Source: Opitutaceae bacterium
GTDB taxonomy: Bacteria > Verrucomicrobiota > Verrucomicrobiae > Opitutales > Opitutaceae
DNA: 18,620 nucleotides
Assembly (NCBI GenBank): GCA_031266495.1
Contig: JAISAX010000855.1
Location: forward strand, 1-18,620
Direction: 5' to 3'
The notes beneath the pieces are model-generated. The model was given only the letters and a program-made list of their open reading frames with translations, searched no databases and had not been told where the DNA came from. The translations under genes and the position numbers were made by a program. Positions 6,463 to 15,424 of the stretch are shown here, piece by piece. The first letter of the stretch is position 1. Each line of letters begins with the position of its first letter.

Positions 6463-7359
6463 ATGAATATCAAACCGATACTATCGACCGCCCTGAGTTT
6501 TGGCGCGGCCGTGGCCCTGCAAGCGCAGGAGCCCGGTCCCGGCGTCCTGGCCCGCACCGGCGACACCGAGATCAAGATCGAGGACATCCGCGCCTCGCTT
6601 GAGACGCTTGACCCGAAGGAACAGGCCGCTCTGGCCCGCAATCCCAACCTGCTCAGCCAGGCCGTGCGCTCGTTGCTGGCCCGCCAGGTTGTCCTGAAAG
6701 AGGCGCTCGAAAAAAAGTGGGACCAGTCGCCCGCCGCCGCGGCCGCGCTCCAGCGCGCCCGCGACAACGCCTTGGTCGAAAGCTACCTGCAAGCCGTCTC
6801 GCTTCCGCCCGAGAGCTTTCCCTCCGATGCCGAACTGAAGGCGTTTTATGAGGCCAACAAAGCGCAGCTTGTCGTGCCCCGCCAGGTGCGCCTCTCGCAG
6901 ATTTTTATCGCCAAACCCAAAGAGGCGGCGGCGCTCGACAAGGCCCGCGCCAAGCTCGCCTCGGTCAAGGACGAACTCGCCGCTCCGGGCGCCGACTTCG
7001 CGGCCATCGCCAAAGTCAGCAGCGACGAGCGCGCCAGCGCCGAACGCGGCGGCGAAGCCGGCTGGGTATTGGAAACCCAGCTACGGCCCGAAATCCGCGC
7101 CGCCGTTTCCGGCCTCGCGCAGGAGACCGTCTCGGCGCCCATCGAACTCGATGACGGCTGGCATCTCGTGAAAATCCACGAGGAAAAGGAGGCGCAGACA
7201 CTCGGTTTCGACCAAGTCCGCGGCCAGCTCGCTCAGCAGTTGCGCGCCGAAAAAGCCAAGGTCAACCGCCAGACTTATCTGACCCGGCTGCTCGAACAAA
7301 ATCCCCTCGTGATCAACGAACTCGCGCTGCCTCAGCTTCTCGCCAAGCCCGCCAACTGA
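6463..7359 (+). CDS. Exported parvulin-type peptidyl-prolyl cis-trans isomerase (PpiC-like)
   Basis: 298 residues. Signal peptide (MNIKPILSTALSFGAAVALQ, cleavage near AQEPG). Residues about 28-135 are helical, SurA/PrsA-like N-terminal chaperone sequence (VRSLLARQVVLKEALEKKW, DAELKAFYEANKAQL). Residues about 140-240 form a parvulin domain: VRLSQIFIAK, GADFAAIAKVSSDERASAE, RGGEAGWV, LAQETVSAPIELDDGWHLVKI. Residues 245-280 return to helix, as in SurA-type proteins. The family catalyses prolyl isomerisation and holds unfolded outer-membrane proteins in the periplasm. Being directly upstream of tpsA, it most likely keeps the long TpsA chain, or the TpsB barrel, export-competent. A dedicated isomerase in a two-partner secretion operon is known in some bacteria. 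Confidence 0.88.
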   Translation: MNIKPILSTALSFGAAVALQAQEPGPGVLARTGDTEIKIEDIRASLETLDPKEQAALARNPNLLSQAVRSLLARQVVLKEALEKKWDQSPAAAAALQRARDNALVESYLQAVSLPPESFPSDAELKAFYEANKAQLVVPRQVRLSQIFIAKPKEAAALDKARAKLASVKDELAAPGADFAAIAKVSSDERASAERGGEAGWVLETQLRPEIRAAVSGLAQETVSAPIELDDGWHLVKIHEEKEAQTLGFDQVRGQLAQQLRAEKAKVNRQTYLTRLLEQNPLVINELALPQLLAKPAN

Positions 7360-7370
7360 GGCTTGCCGGG

Positions 7371-7402
7371 AGAGCGGTGTGAGGACCCCGCCACACCGCT
7401 CT
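7371..7402 (+). terminator. Strong hairpin between parvulin gene and tpsA
   Basis: A perfect 11-bp inverted repeat (AGAGCGGTGTG at 7371-7381, CACACCGCTCT at 7392-7402) encloses a 10-base loop and starts 12 bp after the parvulin stop. It is followed by CCCCATTCTTTC rather than a clean T-run, so it may be a partial terminator or mRNA-stabilising hairpin that lowers tpsA expression relative to the upstream genes. Confidence 0.55.
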
Positions 7403-7408
7403 CCCCAT

Positions 7409-7441
7409 TCTTTCAGTCCTTCAGTTTTTCAGTCCTTCAGC
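7409..7441. repeat. Direct repeat TTCAGTCC / TTCAGTTT upstream of tpsA
   Basis: Four copies of an 8-bp unit (TTTCAGTCC, TTCAGTTT, TTCAGTCC, TTCAG) sit just before the tpsA start. They belong to the general pattern of short degenerate repeats in the gaps of this window. Confidence 0.6.
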
Positions 7442-7451
7442 CTTTTCCGCC

Positions 7452-10400
7452 ATGTCTCCCGCCGCCTTCCGCTCCGCTTCCCGCCGCCTTTACCGCGCCA
7501 TCTGCGCGCTCGCCGCCACGGGCCTTTCGCTCTCCAGTGTGCTGCCGCTGGCCGCCGGCAGCTTCGCCCCCCGCACCGGGGGCGGCGGAAACACGCAGAA
7601 TCTGCCCGCCGCAGCCAACCCGGCCGCACAACTGCCGGCCAGTGCGGGTGGCGCCAGCCACTCGTTTGCCCGTATCACCCAAGCCGTCGCCGCCGTTCGC
7701 GCGGCTCAGGAGGCGGCCCGCGCCGCCGCCCAGGCCGCCACCTCCTCGGTTCCCAACGGTTTGACCACCGGCGGCCTGGTCGTCGCCCCCGGCGCCACGC
7801 CCGGTTCCTCCCTCTGGCTCGGCGCCGCCGCCCCAGTCCAGACGCAACAGGGTGCGCAGACCCACGTGGACATCGTCCAGCAGCAGGCCAAGGCCATCCT
7901 CACCTGGGAGTCCTTCAATATCGGCAAGGAGACCACGCTGACCTTCGACCAGAAGGGCAACACCGACTGGATCGCCCTCAACCGCGTCACCGGCGCCGAT
8001 ACCAACCCCTCGCAAATTTTGGGCCAGCTCAAGGCCGATGGACAGGTCTACATCGTCAACCAGAACGGCGTCATTTTCGGCGGCGCCTCCCAGGTCAATG
8101 TCGGCTCCCTCGTCGCCTCCTCGCTGAATATCTCGGATGAGAACTTCCAGCGGGAGTTCGTCACCTCCAACTGGCAGCAGACCCCCACCTTCGCGTTCGA
8201 TTCCGCCATCGCCCATGCGACCCGCACGGCCCCCGGCAACGTGACGGTCGAGGCCGGCGCCCGCATCGAGACCGACGCCTCCGGCCGCGTCTTCCTCCTT
8301 GGCGGCAATGTCACCAACCACGGCACGATCCTCACGCCCGACGGCCAGACCCTCCTCGCCTCCGGCCAGCGCGCCTTCCTCAAGGCCAGCAGCGAATCCA
8401 ATCTCCGCGGCTGGGAAATCGAAGTCGCGGGCAACACCGCCGCCACCGGCCTGGCCGCCAATACCGGCGAGATCATCGCCGAACGCGGCAACATCACCCT
8501 CGTCGGCAAGGATATCGAAGTCTCCGGCCGCCTCGCCGCCTCCACCTCCGTCGCCGCCAACGGCTCCATCCTTCTTCACGCTCGCGACGATGCCTTCTTG
8601 GATAGGGATACTATAACATATCAATTTACCGGCATCGGCTATTTGCGCACCGGTAGCGTCGCCATTGCCGACGGCACGGTGTTCGACATCCTCCCCGAGT
8701 ATTCGTCCACCGATACCGTCACCGCCGCTTCCCTGCTCGATCCCTCGCGGATAGAGATTCAAGGCAAGGGCATTTATATCGGCGACGGGGTAACGTTCGT
8801 GGCTCCCGCAGGGGAGATTTCCATTCTCAGCTATAACGAGCAGTCTCCTTTTGAGGGTTTGCACTCCTCAGATCAGAATGAAACGCGCTGGGCCGAATAC
8901 AGCGTTTATATCGGCAAGGATACACTTATCGATATGTCCGGCTCCCTCGGCGTGGTTGTGGACGGCGGACGCAACTTCGTGGAGGTCGAACTGCGCGGCA
9001 ACGAACTGCGCGACAACCCGCTGCTCTACGACCTGCTCTATGGCAAGAAAGTCTGGGTCGATCTGCGCGACACCGGCGCTTTCGACGACCCCTTCATGGC
9101 CGACGTCGAATGGATCGAAGGCAAGCCCGGCGTCTGGATCGGTTCGCCGCTCTTCGATGCGACCGGCTACATCAACCAACTTCGTCGCGGAGTGGGAGAA
9201 CTCACCGCCACGGGCGGCAATATCACAGTCAGCGCCTACGGTGACATCGTGGTGCGCGACGGCGCCGTGCTCGATGTCTCCGGCGGCACCGTCAACTACA
9301 CCGCTGCCATCGGGCAGGTCACGCGTCTCGTCTCCGCCAACGGCGCCATCGTCGATGTGGGCAATGCCACTTGGGGAGAGAACTACACCGGCATCGTCGG
9401 TATCCTGTCGGTCGATCACGGCCGCTGGGGCGTCACGGAAAATTTTCACATGCCCTTTGTTTCCTCCCCGCGCGCGTCCGAAGCCTACAGCGAGGGCAAG
9501 GCCGCCGGCACGGTTACGCTCAGCGCCCGTCGCGTGGCGCTCGATGGCCAAGTGCTCGCCCATGTCACCCTTGGCGAGCGACAGGTGGACAACTCCGCCG
9601 CGCCCATCGGCGGCTCGCTGATCCTCGGCAACAAAAATGCAACCCGCGAAAACCCCACCTACTTTTTCGACTACCGCCTGCTCCACGCGGAACTGAGAAC
9701 CGACGACGACGCGCCGCTTTCCGACGATTTCTCGTTCGGCGACCGTTTGGCGGAGGATTTCCGCACCGTCCTTTCCACCACCGCCCTTGAAGCCGGCGGC
9801 ATCGGCTCGCTCGAAATCTACGGCATCGGCTCCATCGTCATGGATGAGGCCGCGTCGCTCGACCTGGGCGCGGGCGGGCGGCTGGTGTTCGCCGCGCCGG
9901 AGGTCGTCGTCGATGGCCGCATCCGGGCCGCAGGCGGCTCCATCAACCTGCAGGCGGCGCTCGGAGGCGTGCCGGAAGAAGCCACTGCCTCCGCACAATC
10001 TACCTGGCGTCCCTCCCTTTCCGTCACGCTCGGGGCGGAGGCCGTGCTCGATGTCAGCGGACAGTGGATCAATGATTTTCTGAATCCGGGCGCGCATGCG
10101 GGCCGTCTGGCGATTCGGGGCGGTGAGATTGTCCTCGGCAGTAATGAATTGACCCCGCATACGGGCGGGGTTGCTTCGGCTGGCGGCCCGGGGATTGGCA
10201 CGGGCGTCATCACCTTGGCCGAGGGCAGCCTCATCGACGTTTCCGGTGGCGGCTATGTCAACCCCAAGGGCAGCCTCTCCCGCCTCGGCGACGCCGGTTC
10301 CATCTCCGTCGGCGCGAGCCGCCTTGAACTCGGCGACGGTGTCTCGCCCTACGGCGGCTTTCAGGGCTACGCGCTGGCCACGCCGGCTTCCGCCGCGCGG

Positions 10401-12742
10401 GGCGGCTCCCTCAGTCTGACCAGCCACTCCATCTTCATCGGTGCCGGGCCGGACGCCGTCCCTTCCTACTCGCTCGGGCTGGACACCGGTTTCTTCGAAC
10501 GGGGCGGTTTTTCGGATTTCGCGCTCAACGGAATCACTCCTTCCTACGGCCAGGATGGCATCACGCTGGCTGTCGGCGCGCAGGTGAGCCTGCTGCCGCG
10601 GCACCGGCTCATCCTCGACTTCGACCCTTCTTCCGATCTGTTCGCCGGCGGTGCGGCTCTCTCCACCTTGGGCGGCTCCGTCCTCCTGTCCGAGGGACAC
10701 CGCGCGCCATCCTCGCTGAGTCTTTCTGCCATCTCCTGGTCGTGGCGTTACATCTCCGGATCGGGCGTGGCCTATCCGCACTACGAGGCCAGTTCCCTGC
10801 AAGGGAGAATCCAGTTGGGCGAGGGGAGCCTGATCGATGCTGGCATTGGCGGCCGGGTGGATCTGCATTCCTTTGACCTGATCACCCTCGCCGGCGAAGT
10901 GCGCGCTCCGGGCGGGGAGATCTCCGCCGTGATTAAATCCGGCAGTGGCAGCAGTGGAAGTCTCACGCCCCGCGACCGCTCTATCTGGGTAACCATCGGC
11001 AGCCTCATCGGTGAAAATCACGAGAACTACCGCCTCGCCGCCACCGGTCACACCGACGGCTCGCTGACGATCACGCCGCGGGTGCTGACCATCGGCACGA
11101 CCGGCACGGTGGCGCCAAGCAAGGTTTACGACGGCACGACCGCCATCGTGATCACCGACCCCGGCCTGCTCGCCAACGTGGTCAACAACGACACCGTGAG
11201 CCTGGTGCTCACCGCCGCCTACGCGGACAAGAACGCGGCACGCGCATCACCGTCAACGGCACCTACGCCCTGGCCAACAACGAGGCGGGCAACTACACGC
11301 TGGCGGATACGGTCTTCAGCGGCGAGGCCGCGATCACGCCGAAGGACCTGACCATCGCGATCAAAACCGACCTGACCAAGGTCTATAGCGATGCTTTCAG
11401 CTTCGACGCGAGCCACTACACCGTCACCGGCTTGGTTGCGGGCACGGGTGACGAGGTCACCGGCCTGACGCTGACCAGCGAAGGCGCGGCGCTCACCGCC
11501 GACGTCAACACCTACACCGTCACCGCCCTGGATGATACGATCACCGGCAGTGGCCTCGCCAACTACAACATCACCTACACCGACGGCCAGTTGACCGTCA
11601 CGAAGGCCGCGCTGACCATCGCGACCCGGAGCGACCTGACCAAGGTTTACGGCGATGTCTTCACCTTCGGCGGCGACCACTACACCGTCACCGGCCTGAA
11701 GAACGCCGATGCGGTCTCCGGCGTGACGCTCGCCAGCGACGGTGCGGCAGCCACCGCCGGGGTCAACGGCGGCGCGGCCTACGCCGTCACCGCCCTGGGT
11801 GCGACCGGCAGCGGCTTGGACAACTACACCATCGCCTACCAGCCCGGCCAGTTGACCGTCACACCCCGCAGCCTGACCATCGGCACGCAAGGCACGGTGG
11901 CCGCGAGCAAGGTCTATGACGGCGCCACCGCCATCGAAATCCTCACCCAGGGCGCGCTCGACCTCGCCGGCCTGATCGGCGACGACGTGGTGAGCCTCGT
12001 GCTCACCGCCGCCTACACCGACGCGAACGCGGGCGAGTCCAAGGACGTGATCGGCGCCTACGCCCTCGACGGAGCCGCTGCGGGCAACTACATCCTCGCC
12101 GACGCCACCTTCGCAACCACCGCGGCTATTGAAAAGGCGGTGCTTACCTACATCGCCAACACGGCCAGCCGCGTGCAAGGTCAGGCCAACCCGGCCTTCG
12201 ACGGCGCGGTGACCGGCTTCGTGGCCGACGAAACCCTCGCCTCCGCCACGACCGGTTCGCTCACCTGGACCAGCCCGGCGACCGCCTCCAGTGCGCCCGG
12301 CAGCTACGCCATCGACGGCGTCGGACTCGAAGCGCAGAACTACACCTTCGTGCAGGCCGAGGCCAACGCCACCGCGCTGACGGTGACGGCTGCCCCGACC
12401 ACGCCCGTTGTCCCGACCGCGCCCTGGGTTCCCACGGTGGATGAAATCAAGGATCTCCTCGCCGACAATCCGGCCCTCGAAGGCAAGACCGACGACGAAA
12501 TCGAGCAGATCGCCCGGCAGGTGGTCGAGGAAATCGTGGTCATCGCACAGACCCCGCGGGTGATCGAAGGCGGCGTGAACAACGCCGCGCAGGAGAACGC
12601 CGCCGGTCGCGTGCAGACTCTGGTCAACGAGACGACTCCGCCGCCCGCGCCCGGCTCGCTCACCAACGAGCCGGCCAGCAACGGCGTCGATCCCGAGAAC
12701 CTGCGCCAGTTTGGTCCCTACATCCGCCTCAGCTCCCTGTAA
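7452..12742 (+). pseudogene. TpsA: filamentous-haemagglutinin-like secreted exoprotein with YDG/MBG repeats (frameshifted)
   Basis: An exoprotein of about 1763 residues if one base is restored; as written the first frame stops at 11351 (1299 aa) and the second frame runs from about 11239 to 12742. Order: an extended signal peptide (RRLYRAICALAATGLSLSSV..); an Ala-rich linker; a TPS / haemagglutination-activity domain (HVDIVQQQAKAILTWESFNI.., WIALNRVTG, and NQNGVIFGGASQVNVGSLVA near residue 203); a long beta-helical shaft (GNVTVEAGARIETDASGRVF, repeated GxxIDVSGG turns); then YDG (about 11089-11340), MBG (11344-11610), MBG (11611-11865), YDG (11866-12130), an MBG-like domain (12133-12390), and a Pro-rich and helical tail (DEIKDLLADNPALEGKTDDE). 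The TPS domain is what TpsB recognises. Comparing the two YDG copies (AACGCGGCACGC against AACGCGGGCGAG) places the missing G after 11238. Probably a surface adhesin or matrix protein. Confidence 0.85.
11089..12390 (+). repeat. Intragenic YDG and MBG domain repeats in tpsA
   Basis: Five tandem domains of roughly 80-90 residues in the order YDG, MBG, MBG, YDG, MBG-like. YDG copies share LTIGT.GTVA.SKVYDG(T/A)TAI and VSLVLTAAY; MBG copies share LTKVY.D.F.F...HYTVTGL and the closing (I/V)TYT/Y.(D/P)GQLTVT. The DNA is strongly conserved between copies (for example GTGCTCACCGCCGCCTAC in both YDG units), which points to recent duplication or gene conversion and makes the region prone to copy-number change and misassembly. 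Confidence 0.75.
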
Positions 12743-12763
12743 TCCGCCGGACCAAAACCTGAA

Positions 12764-12839
12764 TGGCCGCAAAAAAGCGCAGGAGGCGCAAAAGACAAAC
12801 CCTCCGTTTCTTGCGCCTTTTCGCGCCTTTTTGCGGCCA
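12764..12839. repeat. Imperfect inverted repeat between tpsA and tpsB
   Basis: TGGCCGCAAAAAAGCGC..GGCGCAAA (12764-12792) pairs with TTGCGCC..GCGCCTTTTTGCGGCCA (12811-12839). This long imperfect hairpin lies in the 167-bp gap between the tpsA stop and the tpsB start. It may stabilise or attenuate the operon transcript. The rest of the gap (12840-12909) contains CTTCGCATCCTTCGCGCCCT-type short repeats and no gene. Confidence 0.55.
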
Positions 12840-12909
12840 ATCCCACTCCGTCTCTTCGCATCCTTCGCGCCCTTCGCGGTGACAACTCATTTTTCAATCC
12901 AAGTATTCA

Positions 12910-14697
12910 ATGCAAACCGTATCCGAAATTCAATTTAGCATGAGGCCCCTGGCCCTTGCCCTTCTTGCCCTCGGCGCTGTCGCGCCCGCGCTCCACGCGC
13001 AAACGCCGCCCCCGCCGCCGGCCATCGAACGCAACGAGCCGCCCGCGCTGCCACGCCCTTCCGGCCCGGCCCTGCAACTCGACCCGCAAAGCCTCGAACC
13101 CGGCTCGACCGACGCGACGCCCCTCGGCGCGACCGTCGCCGGCATCCGCCTGCTCGGCCCGGCCGAAGGCGCCAACCTCGCGCCCGCCGCCGGCGTGCAG
13201 ATCGGCGACATCGGCGACGGCGACCGCGCCGTGATCCGGCAGGCGCTCGCGCCCTTCGTGGGAAAACCGCTCAGCCGCAAGCTCATCAGCGACGCGCAGG
13301 CCGCCGTGGCCAAAGTGTATCGAGATTCCGGCCACCCCTTCGTCTCGGTGACGCTGCCGCCGCACGACGCCACCAATGGCACCCTGCAACTGCGCGTGGT
13401 CGAGTTCCGCCTCGGCAAGGTTCAGGTCAACGGTGACCCGGCCAGCCCCCTGGAGTCGGACCTGCGCCTGACCAATGGCGAGCGTATCGACGCCAAAAAA
13501 CTCTCCGAGGATCTCGACTGGCTCAACCGTAACCCCTACCGCCAGGTGCAGGGCGCTTTCGCCGCCGGTGACGAACTCGGCACCAGCAACCTCGAACTCA
13601 GCATCACCGAAACTAAACCCTGGCAGGTCTTCGCCGGCTATTCCAACACCGGCACGCGTTCCACCGGCAAGGACCGCTACTTCCTCGGCGGCGCCGGGGT
13701 CATCAAGCCGCTGAACAACACACTCATTTCGTATCAGCTCACCGGTGACACCGACTTTTGGAGCAAGCCGGGCAGCATCACCCTCGGCGACGACCGCCCC
13801 CGCTACCTGAGCCATTCGGGTCGCGTCACGATCCCCTTGGCCGCCCGCCAAGCGCTGGAAATCGCGCCCAACTTCGTTGCCCAGACCACCGAAAGCTCCC
13901 AACTCGGCGGCCTGTTTGTCTTCCGGACCGAAAGCGACACCTTCGAAATCCCCGTCGTTTACCGCACCGCTGTTTCCAACTTGTTCGATGGATACTATCT
14001 CGGCGATCTGACCTTCGGCGTCGAGTTCAAGCGCAGCAAACAGGAGCAGTTTCTCAGTCTGGCCGGTTCTTCGTTCATCCCTCTGGGCAAGAGCGAGGCC
14101 GACGTGTGGCAGTTTGTCGCCGGCTGGGCGCACCAGATCCCGGATAAGCTCGGCTCGACCTCCTTCGACATAAAACTCAAGGCCAACCCCGGCGCCGACG
14201 AGGACGAGTGGGAACTACGCGGCCGCGACGCCAAATACGTGTATGCCTCGCTCGACCTGACCCGCGTGACCCGCCTGCCGGGCCGCCTCACCTGGGTGGC
14301 ACAGTTCACCGGCACGCTCTCCACTGCGGACCTGCCCGACACCGAGCAGATCGCCCCAGGCGGCTTTTATGCCACCCGTGGCTACCAGACCGACGATGGC
14401 TCGGCGGATCGCGGTTTCGTCCTGCGCAACGAACTGCGCCTGCCCTCGGTGGCACTCTTCCCCGGCCGCGACCAGCTCTCGCCGTATTTCTTCCTGGACT
14501 TCGGCTATGGCGAATCCGATGGCTCGCCCGACGTGAAGCTCGCCTCGGCCGGCGCCGGGCTGGACTACCGCTACGGCAAGACCCTCTCGGTCGGCGCCGC
14601 AGTCGGCGTGGCCATGCGGGATGCCAATAAAAACCGCACCGACCTGACGGAGAAAAACGACGCCACCTTCCACTTCCGCGCCTCCCTCAGCTTCTGA
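12910..14697 (+). CDS. TpsB: two-partner secretion outer-membrane translocator (ShlB/FhaC/HecB family)
   Basis: 595 residues (585 from the alternative ATG at 12940, which begins directly with the signal peptide MRPLALALLALGAVAPALHA and is perhaps the better start; neither has a clear Shine-Dalgarno sequence). A Pro-rich linker is followed by two POTRA domains, residues about 73-165 (VAGIRLLGP, ISDAQAAVAKVYRDSGHPFV) and 166-235 (LGKVQVNGD, LNRNPYRQVQGAFAAGDELG). The barrel fills residues 236-595, with the lid-loop motif TRGYQTDD (489-496), GFVLRNELRLP after it, and a C-terminal Phe. The POTRA domains bind the TPS domain of TpsA and the 16-strand barrel threads it across the outer membrane without ATP. 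Length and order fit the family. It is the natural partner of the tpsA gene upstream. Confidence 0.92.
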   Translation: MQTVSEIQFSMRPLALALLALGAVAPALHAQTPPPPPAIERNEPPALPRPSGPALQLDPQSLEPGSTDATPLGATVAGIRLLGPAEGANLAPAAGVQIGDIGDGDRAVIRQALAPFVGKPLSRKLISDAQAAVAKVYRDSGHPFVSVTLPPHDATNGTLQLRVVEFRLGKVQVNGDPASPLESDLRLTNGERIDAKKLSEDLDWLNRNPYRQVQGAFAAGDELGTSNLELSITETKPWQVFAGYSNTGTRSTGKDRYFLGGAGVIKPLNNTLISYQLTGDTDFWSKPGSITLGDDRPRYLSHSGRVTIPLAARQALEIAPNFVAQTTESSQLGGLFVFRTESDTFEIPVVYRTAVSNLFDGYYLGDLTFGVEFKRSKQEQFLSLAGSSFIPLGKSEADVWQFVAGWAHQIPDKLGSTSFDIKLKANPGADEDEWELRGRDAKYVYASLDLTRVTRLPGRLTWVAQFTGTLSTADLPDTEQIAPGGFYATRGYQTDDGSADRGFVLRNELRLPSVALFPGRDQLSPYFFLDFGYGESDGSPDVKLASAGAGLDYRYGKTLSVGAAVGVAMRDANKNRTDLTEKNDATFHFRASLSF

Positions 14698-14699
14698 CC

Positions 14700-14782
14700 T
14701 GTAGGGGCGTTGCTTGCGACGCCCGTGCCTGCCGGGCAGAGCACACATCCCATTCACGGGCTTCGCCAGCGAAGCCCCTACA
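14700..14782. repeat. REP-like palindromic element
   Basis: An 83-bp element bounded by terminal inverted repeats TGTAGGGGC (14700-14708) and GCCCCTACA (14774-14782). Inside are further hairpins: GGCGT/ACGCC, GTGCCTGC/GCAGAGCAC (approximate), and a near-perfect GGGCTTCGC-CA-GCGAAGCCC ending at 14777. It begins 3 bp after the tpsB stop. This structure is typical of multicopy extragenic palindromes; transcribed, it could end or protect the tpsB message, or act as a boundary to the next operon. Confidence 0.7.
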
Positions 14783-14797
14783 ACTTCCATCCCCGCC

Positions 14798-15424
14798 ATG
14801 ATTGTCCCAACGCTTCCGCTTCTCCGGTCGGTGTGCCCCGGCTTCGTGGCGGCGTTTGCACCCAAGGCGGAGGCGGAGTTGCCGCTGTATCCGGTCCTGT
14901 GCAGCCGCGAAGTGCTCGGCGCGGCCAGCTACTTCGTGCTCGCCGACCTGCTCGAAGAGTGCGATCCGCGTCCGCGCACGGCGGCGGGTCATCGTCGAGA
15001 ACCCGCCTTCATCGGTTCGTTGCAGGAGGAACTGGAAAAGAGACGCTACCGGCCCGGCACCGTGTCGCGCCTGATCAGAGGCCCGTTTGATCACCCCCGC
15101 CGCTTGCTCTCGTTTGTCAAAGACCGGATCGTGCACACCGCCCTGCTTCTGGTGCTGGAGGCGGCGCTGGTCGAAGCCTGCCCGGAAGGTCGTGAAAAAG
15201 CGGATGCACTGGTTGCGTTGCGCGTAACCGTGCGCCGGGGCAGCCGTGATTTCGAGGCATTCGACCTGGACGGGCGCGACGCCCGCGACGGCGTCTCCTA
15301 CCAGACCCTGCTGCGCCTGGTCGTTGCCCATGTGCATGACGACGACGTGCGGCACCTGCTCAGACTCTTCCTCAAGGCGCCCGTGGTAGATGTCCGGGAC
15401 TGCGACTGGAGGGATACGGCGTGA
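14798..15424 (+). CDS. Reverse-transcriptase-like protein lacking the catalytic half
   Basis: 208 residues. Residues 74-124 (LQEELEKRRYRPG, RRLLSFVKDRIVHTALLLVL) follow the pattern of RT motifs 0 to 1 in group II intron-type reverse transcriptases: LxxELxxGxYRPxPVRR.., PTVRDRVVQxALLLVLEP. Residues 151-197 (FEAFDLDGRDARDGVSYQTL, then DDDVRHLLRLFLKAPV) fit the motif A region (..ADIxxFFDxIxHxxLLxxL) and the helix after it. The protein stops before motif B (TPQG) and motif C (YxDD), so polymerase activity is not expected. The next gene starts inside its stop codon (GTGA) and is unrelated, so this is probably not just a broken full-length RT. It may be an exapted nucleic-acid-binding domain. I chose the ATG at 14798 because an upstream in-frame extension would run through the REP-like element. 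Confidence 0.55.
   Translation: MIVPTLPLLRSVCPGFVAAFAPKAEAELPLYPVLCSREVLGAASYFVLADLLEECDPRPRTAAGHRREPAFIGSLQEELEKRRYRPGTVSRLIRGPFDHPRRLLSFVKDRIVHTALLLVLEAALVEACPEGREKADALVALRVTVRRGSRDFEAFDLDGRDARDGVSYQTLLRLVVAHVHDDDVRHLLRLFLKAPVVDVRDCDWRDTA

Noticed and set aside
8868..11051. 727-codon minus-strand ORF opposite tpsA (and a similar one at 7437-8864)
   Set aside because: Typical antisense openness of a high-GC, repeat-rich gene; the products have no domain, and the plus strand carries clear TPS features.
11230..11245. Programmed frameshift in tpsA
   Set aside because: No slippery heptamer or stimulatory structure is evident, and comparison with the second YDG copy shows a single missing G.
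14714..14797. Upstream non-ATG start extending the RT-like protein
   Set aside because: The extension is translated from the REP-like palindrome and has no family resemblance.
14798..15424. Retron or complete group II intron
   Set aside because: No YxDD, no maturase or endonuclease domain, and no recognisable msr/msd or intron RNA domain V near the gene.
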